From assembly GCF_000332275.1 (NCBI RefSeq), contig NZ_CM001776.1, positions 1,535,268-1,599,267 on the forward strand: 64,000 bases of DNA, read 5' to 3'. The stretch comes from Synechococcus sp. PCC 7336 (GTDB lineage: Bacteria > Cyanobacteriota > Cyanobacteriia > Thermostichales > PCC-7336). Under the pieces are notes generated by a model. The model was given only the letters and a program-made list of their open reading frames with translations. It was not told the origin of the DNA and did not search any database. Shown piece by piece: positions 59,486 through 64,000 of this stretch; position 1 is the first letter of the stretch; each line of letters begins with the position of its first letter. A program made the translations under genes and the position numbers.

Positions 59486-60448
59486 ATGAATACCCGTCAA
59501 GACACTCAAGTCCAGGAGCAATTGCGCGAACTGACCCAAGCCGCTGAAACATCCGAGCCCGATCGGCTTATTTTATCGGCGAGCGATGAAAGTTCGGGTG
59601 GAGATTTCGATCTAGTGAGCAAAAAATTTCTGGAATATTTTCTCAACTACCCAGTGATCGAAAACTTGAAAAAGGCAGATTTGCTGAGCGATCGCGATAT
59701 TGAAAAACTGGCTTGCGAATGGCGGCGGATGGGAGGGAAGCTAGACCATATTTTGCTCGATCGGATGGGGTTTAAGAGTGCGACGGTTGACTTTTTTCGC
59801 GATTCAGGAGAGTTGGCTAAAGGTCGAGGATGTAAGCGATTGGGGGAATTTTTGCGAGCGGCTGGATTGGTGAGTGAGGAAGAAATTAAGTTTGCTCTGC
59901 AGCAGGTGCGATCGCAGAATCGCCGACTCAAAATTGGCGAAGCTTTGGTGGAGTATGGCTTGATTAAGCAATCGACGGTTGAGTATTTTGCCGATGAGTT
60001 TGTGGATTCTCAGTCTCGCGAGGAGAGGCTCTCGGGCCACCAGGATGCCTTATATGCCGACGATTTAGACGTAGACGGCAAATTCCATCAGTCTGAGTTT
60101 ATGCTCGTTTTCAATCGCAATGAAGTGTTTTCTAGTGTTAGTCTCAAATCTCGGATGTATTCGGTTGGGCGGGATTCTAAGGTCGATATTTTGATTGATG
60201 ATAAGTGTGTTTCTCGGCGACATGCCTATTTGATTCGTTCCAGTCAAGGAGATATTCGGCAGTCCGAGACATATGAAGTTTTAGATTGTGGTCGAGACAA
60301 AAAGTATAGTAAGCATGGCGTGTTTGTGAACGGGAAAAAGGTCAGGCACCGGGTTTTGCGGTATGGGGATGTGATTGGGTTTGGTCCCAATATTCGGGCT
60401 CGGTTTCTGCCGAGAGAGATGGCTGAGGTTGAGATGTCCGCGCTGTAG
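59486..60448 (+). CDS. FHA-domain protein with a GspE-N-like helical N-terminus
   Basis: 320 residues. C-terminal forkhead-associated domain (about 215-315): SRMYSVGRDSKVDILIDDKC, VSRRHAYLIRSS and HGVFVNGKKVRHRVLRYGDV carry the expected Arg, Ser, His and Asn of phosphothreonine binding. Two helical repeats before it (RLGEFLRAAGLVSEEEIKFA and KIGEALVEYGLIKQSTVEYF) look like the MshEN/GspE N-terminal fold, which in some proteins binds c-di-GMP. A phospho-signalling adaptor is likely; partner unknown. Confidence 0.85.
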   Translation: MNTRQDTQVQEQLRELTQAAETSEPDRLILSASDESSGGDFDLVSKKFLEYFLNYPVIENLKKADLLSDRDIEKLACEWRRMGGKLDHILLDRMGFKSATVDFFRDSGELAKGRGCKRLGEFLRAAGLVSEEEIKFALQQVRSQNRRLKIGEALVEYGLIKQSTVEYFADEFVDSQSREERLSGHQDALYADDLDVDGKFHQSEFMLVFNRNEVFSSVSLKSRMYSVGRDSKVDILIDDKCVSRRHAYLIRSSQGDIRQSETYEVLDCGRDKKYSKHGVFVNGKKVRHRVLRYGDVIGFGPNIRARFLPREMAEVEMSAL

Positions 60449-60550
60449 AGATTGGTGCGGTATGAGTTTCGACTGCTGCGATCGGGCTGTCATGAAGGGT
60501 TTTGAACTGCTCTGGAGAGATCGCTTTTGTATGATATTTTGGATTCTTAG
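60449..60550. other. Short spacer before the MITE
   Basis: Contains the FHA gene's end region; nothing else recognised. Confidence 0.3.
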
Positions 60551-60835
60551 TTAAACCGAGTCTAGTCTGAAACCCGTAGTTTTAATGAAGACACCTATGA
60601 GTCCCTCTCACTAGCGCTGGCGATCGCTGCATTCGCCCCCTAAATCCCCCATTCTGGGGGACTTGACGACAGTGCTAGCTGGGGTTTGGAGACGGGGAAG
60701 ACGAACCAGCGAATCGCGGTCATTCAAGTTTTAGAACGAAGCCAATAGCCTCTCACAAGTCCCCCACTGGTGGGGGATTTAGGGGGCTGAGTGCAACGCC
60801 TGAAAACTTCAGGTCTCAACATGGATGCGGTTTAG
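60551..60835. mobile_element. Palindromic MITE-like element, copy 2 (inverted to copy 1)
   Basis: About 285 bp, ends TAAACCG and CGGTTTA. Reverse-complement of the element at 8286-8567 with scattered differences; the same two blocks (CCCCCTAAATCCCCCA and TGGGGGATTTAGGGGG) are kept. No coding capacity. After it (60840-60900) a further short palindromic motif (CCCCTAACTTTGTAGGGG) occurs. Confidence 0.85.
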
Positions 60836-60919
60836 AAGGAGTTGTTGAAGTTAGAGTGCCCCTAACTTTGTAGGGGAATTTGGGGCTGTGGGCGATCTCG
60901 CGCCATTAGCAGCCAAAAC

Positions 60920-61171
60920 TTAAATTACGCCAACAATCACTAAAACAAGGCCGATCGCGCCACAGGCGATCGCCCCAACCAAAAACGCTTTAGACGAGGT
61001 ATCCGCCTCTTTCTGTAATTGCTCTTCACTTTTGGTGCTGATAATAAAGCGATGCTTGCCACTCGGTAACTTCACCTGCAAATTTCCCGCTCGACCTTCC
61101 ACCTCCCCTAACACATACACTTCTCGCCCCACCGGTTCTGCCTCGCAAAGCGTGCCTGTCGGGCAGCCCAA
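60920..61171 (-). pseudogene. GIDE/E3-ligase-like membrane protein, C-terminal fragment
   Basis: 83 codons. REVYVLGEVEGRAGNLQVKL, then PSGKHRFIISTKSEEQLQKE and a final transmembrane helix (FLVGAIACGAIGLVLVIVGV) match the end of the cyanobacterial GIDE-domain membrane proteins. Those normally have a further 150-200 N-terminal residues with another helix. Here the 5' part runs into the 3' end of the ATPase gene (overlap 61108-61171), so the N-terminus was lost by deletion. Translation from the ATG at 61171 is possible but would give only the tail. Confidence 0.65.
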
Positions 61172-61761
61172 ATGTGGAGCCGATCTGCTGCTTCGCGCCA
61201 GGAGTGACCGGCTGCACGGGCAATCTCCACTGCGATCGCAGGCTCTAGGGCCAAACCGCTAGAATCCATATCCGGCAGTGTGGCGGCTGCAATTTTGCGC
61301 GCGGCCCAGACTTGTAATGTGGCTGCATCCATCGGAGGCAGCGAGATCCTCTCGACTCGAAACCCCATCCAGCGAGCAGCCCAGGCCAAATCGACATGAG
61401 TCCCAACCGCAATGGTGGCGTTCGCACTCGCCGCACGAGCGAGGCCCGCGAGCAGGAGAGGGAGGGGAATGCGATCGGCCTCGTCCCAATAGGCAATGGC
61501 ATCTACCGCCGGGAGGTGCCAGCGCTGCAGGACTTCAATGGGGTAGTAGCTATAGGGGCCGGGATACTGCGATCGCCAGTGGAGCAAGTGCGAGGTTTTG
61601 CCCGCACCGCGATCGGCCTGCAGTTGCACGAAGGTGTTTTGGCCCGGTTGGGGTGGCGAAATGCCGCGATCGATCCAGGTGCCTGCTGCTGCTCCCGGTG
61701 TCTCTTCGAGGATGAAGGGATTGCCCCTCAAACCCAAGCAAGCATAGGGATCGTGCTTCAT
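61108..61761 (-). CDS. Small P-loop ATPase of a cyanobacterial conserved family
   Basis: 217 residues. Begins YACLGLRGNPFILEETPG; Walker A-like QADRGAGKTSHLLHW; Walker B-like DAIAYWDEADRIPLPLLLAG; then ATIAVGTHVDLAWAARWMGF (sensor-1-like) and a helical C-terminal part (AAGHSWREAADRLHIWAARQ). Its ATG overlaps the stop of the arrestin-like gene by 4 bases. The last dozen residues lie in the junction with the GIDE fragment and may not be native. A chaperone or switch role is plausible; unknown. Confidence 0.72.
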   Translation of the reverse strand: MKHDPYACLGLRGNPFILEETPGAAAGTWIDRGISPPQPGQNTFVQLQADRGAGKTSHLLHWRSQYPGPYSYYPIEVLQRWHLPAVDAIAYWDEADRIPLPLLLAGLARAASANATIAVGTHVDLAWAARWMGFRVERISLPPMDAATLQVWAARKIAAATLPDMDSSGLALEPAIAVEIARAAGHSWREAADRLHIWAARQARFARQNRWGEKCMC

Positions 61762-62129
61762 CGCCGGGAGTTTTTAGGCAGGACTCGAAAGCTTGCGGTC
61801 TCTTTTAAAGATTTCAGCCAGCCCAGCGCGACCCGCACCTCGACCTCCCAGATGACGCGAATCAATTCGCCATCGTAGGAGATCGGCACATCGTCGGGCA
61901 GGGGGAAGCGAAAGGGGAACTGACGGCCGATCGCCCACGTCGCTCCCTCTAGCGGGGGCGACACGCTGTCAATGGTTCTTTTGTCGCGAGTGCCCCGTCC
62001 TTCTGTGCGCCACAGCGCTTCGATCTCGATCTGCTTGGGGGGATTGTTGCGATCGAGCGATACAGACACCTGACCGGCGATCTCGCCCCCCACCTCGAAA
62101 GTATCGGTTTCGAGCACAATGTGAATCAC
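61758..62129 (-). CDS. Arrestin-like beta-sandwich protein
   Basis: 123 residues using the GTG at 62129, which overlaps the stop of the previous gene (GTGA) and has GGAGG eight bases before; an ATG at 62159 is an alternative. Sequence HIVLETDTFEVGGEIAGQVS, then QIEIEALWRTEGRGTRDKRT, FPFRFPLPDDVPISYDGELI and IWEVEVRVALGW fits an arrestin/Spo0M-like sandwich: alternating strands with the RFPLPDDxPxSYDG turn. No catalytic residues expected; a scaffold or adaptor. Confidence 0.68.
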   Translation of the reverse strand: MIHIVLETDTFEVGGEIAGQVSVSLDRNNPPKQIEIEALWRTEGRGTRDKRTIDSVSPPLEGATWAIGRQFPFRFPLPDDVPISYDGELIRVIWEVEVRVALGWLKSLKETASFRVLPKNSRR

Positions 62130-62869
62130 GCCACCACCTCCGGCAATACCTTGAGGCAAAAGACACTATCGTCATCCACCGCACGGGGTTGGCGCAACCA
62201 GACTTCCACATGCCAGCGCAGTTGATTGTGGGTCGCCTCAAATGAGGGCGGACCTCCTACAGGAATGCGGACTTGCCAAGTGCCGCGCACCGCCTTGCCT
62301 CCGGGTACGAGAGCCTGAGTTCCCAAATCGACTTCAGAGACAGGGGCATAAGCCTTGCGAGTATTCGTGCCCTGCTTGTAAATAACCCGCTCGCTACAGA
62401 GCAGCTTCGCTTCCAGTTGCCCGGAGGATTGAACCCGTCGGTTGCCACGCATTTGCCGTTCGAAAGTCACAGTGACATCATCCCCCAGTCGCAAAGGCCA
62501 GTGAGACAGCACCAGCTCGCCCGGTTTGTAGCTGCGCACGACCCGCAACTGATAGATAAACAGAGCCCAAAGCACGAGCGTGACTAAAACAAAGCCCCCA
62601 ACGAAAATGACGGCAAAGATGCCAACAACAATCGTTGCGGCAAAGATGCCGCCCATCATTGACAGGAACAACAGGGCAAACCCGATATCCATTGCCGTCA
62701 AGATGGCGGCTGCAATTCCGAGCCCGTACACGGGTCCCCAACTGTCCGAGCGATCGACGAGGGTGTAGCGACCGTCTTGCAAGGTGGGCTCTACGAGAGG
62801 CTTTTCTGCCACCGAAGTCCGTCGGGGTCTTCCTTGGGTTCGCAAGCGATTGAGTTTGGATCGCGCCAC
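62126..62869 (-). CDS. Membrane-anchored arrestin-like protein
   Basis: 247 residues. After a basic N-terminus (MARSKLNRLRTQGRPRRTSV) two or three hydrophobic segments occur (YGLGIAAAILTAMDIGFALL, GIFAATIVVGIFAVIFVGGF, VLVTLVLWALFIYQL). Then a beta-rich domain: LEAKLLCSERVIYKQGTNTR, VRGTWQVRIPVGGPPSFEAT and LRWHVEVWLRQP, reminiscent of the arrestin fold (strand pattern W-x-VRIPxGGPPSF). First gene of a four-gene minus-strand operon with overlapping stops and starts. Confidence 0.68.
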   Translation of the reverse strand: MARSKLNRLRTQGRPRRTSVAEKPLVEPTLQDGRYTLVDRSDSWGPVYGLGIAAAILTAMDIGFALLFLSMMGGIFAATIVVGIFAVIFVGGFVLVTLVLWALFIYQLRVVRSYKPGELVLSHWPLRLGDDVTVTFERQMRGNRRVQSSGQLEAKLLCSERVIYKQGTNTRKAYAPVSEVDLGTQALVPGGKAVRGTWQVRIPVGGPPSFEATHNQLRWHVEVWLRQPRAVDDDSVFCLKVLPEVVA

Positions 62870-62996
62870 GCCATCTGTCTGTAAGTTATGCCCTGTATTG
62901 TAGGCGGTGCCTCGGGGGGAATTGCGGTTCTTCAGACAGAATTCACTGCGATCGCATGTTGCTGTCGCGCATTCGCGAACCCCATCGCTGCCCAGT

Positions 62997-63251
62997 TCAG
63001 CTCTCGGACGGCCACAAATCCTTCAAGAGATCCATCACCTCAGCTTCGTTGGTTTCCACCTGACCGAAATTATCCTGTTCGTCAAACAAGCGATTGCTTT
63101 GGCGGTAGTCATTGATGCAACCGGCCTGCTTGGCATGACGGCACACTCTCGCCCACAGTCGCGCTTTAGTGCCCTCGCCTCCATAAGCAAACTGGACTTT
63201 GTCGCCAGAAATATGTACGTGGCAAATCGGGCAAGTTGCCGTACTGCTCAT
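62997..63251 (-). CDS. Conserved small protein with Cys motifs
   Basis: 84 residues. CPICHVHISGDKVQFAYGGE at the N-terminus and CRHAKQAGCIN further on give four Cys that could bind zinc; the C-terminus is acidic (NEAEVMDLLKDLWPSES). I recognise it as a conserved cyanobacterial hypothetical, often with two CxxC-like elements. No named function. Confidence 0.7.
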   Translation of the reverse strand: MSSTATCPICHVHISGDKVQFAYGGEGTKARLWARVCRHAKQAGCINDYRQSNRLFDEQDNFGQVETNEAEVMDLLKDLWPSES

Positions 63252-63618
63252 CTGCTCATCTCCTTAACCGACATTCGGTAGCCTCGATTGGCGAGGGTGG
63301 CTATTCTCGGGGCTAATGTATCAGTCGCCCTACATTCCGATATGACAAATTACCAATTCGTGACAATTGGGTAGGTGGGCGTGCCATTCGAGTAACGCAG
63401 GCAACGGCACTTCCTTCAAAATCGTCGAGTTCCCCACCGACCTCGTCTTGCCACGATTGATGTGCGGGTTACTCGGCAAGGTGAGTCTGCGCGATCTGGC
63501 TGAGGTCTTTTCATGGGGGAGATGAGTGAAGCTTTATCGCAATTTGCCGCTTCTACCCCGAAGAAATTTCTAAAATAGAAGTACAAAGCTTTGCAAGTTG
63601 TCTTTCAGCGAGGTTGTT
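63252..63618. other. Intergenic region with a transposase-like scrap
   Basis: Contains the transposase-like fragment at 63415-63525; the rest shows no gene. The 3' part should carry the promoter of the 39-residue protein at 63619. Confidence 0.35.
63415..63525 (+). pseudogene. Transposase N-terminal fragment, candidate
   Basis: The frame FKIVEFPTDLVLPRLM, then CGLLGKVSLRDLAEVF resembles the start of an IS6-type transposase (FP-x-V...L-SLRDLAE), with the stop at 63525. Only about 35 residues remain. Weak; a chance similarity is not excluded. Confidence 0.4.
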
Positions 63619-63738
63619 ATGGGACACTCTGCAAAAGTCAAAAGAACGTCCAACGGCGATGGCTTTTTCCTGGCGACGATGGCAGCCATTGTGCTTTTGT
63701 GCCTATTTACGCTCATCGTTTTAATTGGCATTTTCTAA
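63619..63738 (+). CDS. Small single-helix membrane protein
   Basis: 39 residues: a basic Ser/Lys-rich N-terminus (MGHSAKVKRTSNGDGF) then one transmembrane helix (LATMAAIVLLCLFTLIVLIGIF). The ATG is preceded by GAGG. No known name, but such short single-span proteins are common in thylakoid complexes. Coding status rests on the clean helix pattern. Confidence 0.55.
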   Translation: MGHSAKVKRTSNGDGFFLATMAAIVLLCLFTLIVLIGIF

Positions 63739-63850
63739 CTGAGGAGCGAGTGACATCCTTGCAATGCTGACAGCGGTGGTCGAGTTCTACTCGATCCGCT
63801 GCTGCCGGTTTTTTTGTGCTAAATGGCTGCCGTTGGGTGTAGAGAATCCC

Positions 63851-64000
63851 TCAAGAGATGAGGGGAGCGTTGCTGTAGCGATGAATCGCTTTGGCGAGTT
63901 GCAGTTCGTTACCGGTTTCGTTCCACTCGACGCGATCGAAGATTTGTTTGAGCAGATAAACGCCGCGCCCGCATTCGTCAGTAGTGGCAATGTCGCGACC
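63851..64000 (-). CDS. RsbW-like anti-sigma / histidine-kinase-type ATPase, C-terminal part
   Basis: Frame open from the window edge to a stop at 63851, giving 49 residues: TTDECGRGVYLLKQIFDRVE, then WNETGNELQLAKAIHR. GRGVYLL is the G2 box of the HATPase_c_2 family (RsbW/SpoIIAB type), followed by the usual final strand. Such proteins bind ATP and sequester an anti-sigma partner or antagonist. N-terminal part is outside the window. Confidence 0.78.
   Translation of the reverse strand, partial: GRDIATTDECGRGVYLLKQIFDRVEWNETGNELQLAKAIHRYSNAPLIS

Noticed and set aside
63787-63990. 67-codon minus frame at the right edge
   Set aside because: Out of frame with the RsbW-like C-terminus, which has clear family motifs in the same place.

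Overview
The window is chromosomal DNA of a cyanobacterium. HIP1 octamers (GCGATCGC) are scattered through genes and spacers, the NDH-1 genes ndhC-ndhK-ndhJ sit in their cyanobacterial order, and several cyanobacterium-typical families are present (Ftn2/ZipN, DUF3038, DUF4335, DUF4079, FutB-like permease, Uma2). I cannot name the species from sequence alone.

Left part (1-13150): an accessory, decaying defence region. A minus-strand type III-B CRISPR operon (cmr2-cmr3-cmr4 and the start of one more gene) runs off the left edge; cmr2 is frameshifted near its 5' end and seems to lack the HD nuclease motif. Upstream lie an AT-rich TIR-domain gene, a Uma2 nuclease-like gene, a ParD/ParE-like pair, a palindromic mobile repeat, a four-repeat CRISPR array read on the minus strand, and then the wreck of an adaptation module: a 5'-truncated cas2 and an internally deleted reverse transcriptase-cas1 fusion. 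A four-helix-bundle gene with a RelE-like partner, tail-to-tail HTH and TPR fragments, and an Rpn/DUF4351 gene complete the zone.

Middle part (13600-46600): mostly housekeeping. It holds gcvH; ndhCKJ; a YeiH-like exporter and PAPS reductase; an amidase and gamma-glutamyltransferase; a HIT protein; a cellulose-synthase-like GT2 enzyme; scpB; the division gene ftn2; a LON-domain protein; an esterase; a Nit1-like amidase; the DUF3038/DUF4335 pair; cysK, def and a pterin dehydratase; a GH57 enzyme; an AbrB-type membrane protein; a low-molecular-weight phosphatase; an iron-type ABC permease; leucyl aminopeptidase; and a ProA homologue without its catalytic cysteine. A 307-bp MITE sits exactly in the overlapping stop codons of two convergent genes (30002-30308).

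Right part (46776-58907): a surface-polysaccharide cluster. It has methyltransferases, a Wzm/Wzt-type ABC exporter, a 1246-residue sulfotransferase/GT2/GT4 protein, a second sulfotransferase, a GT2/GT4 protein and a GT2 protein. The sulfotransferases need PAPS, the same donor the PAPS reductase at 17226 consumes. The exporter and two of the inner genes are AT-richer than their surroundings, which suggests transfer.

Far right (58983-64000): a SulP remnant, an FHA-domain protein, a second inverted copy of the 8.3-kb palindromic repeat, and a compact minus-strand operon of a membrane arrestin-like protein, a soluble arrestin-like protein and a small P-loop ATPase, ending in a 5'-truncated GIDE-like fragment. 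Small membrane proteins and a C-terminal RsbW-like fragment close the window.
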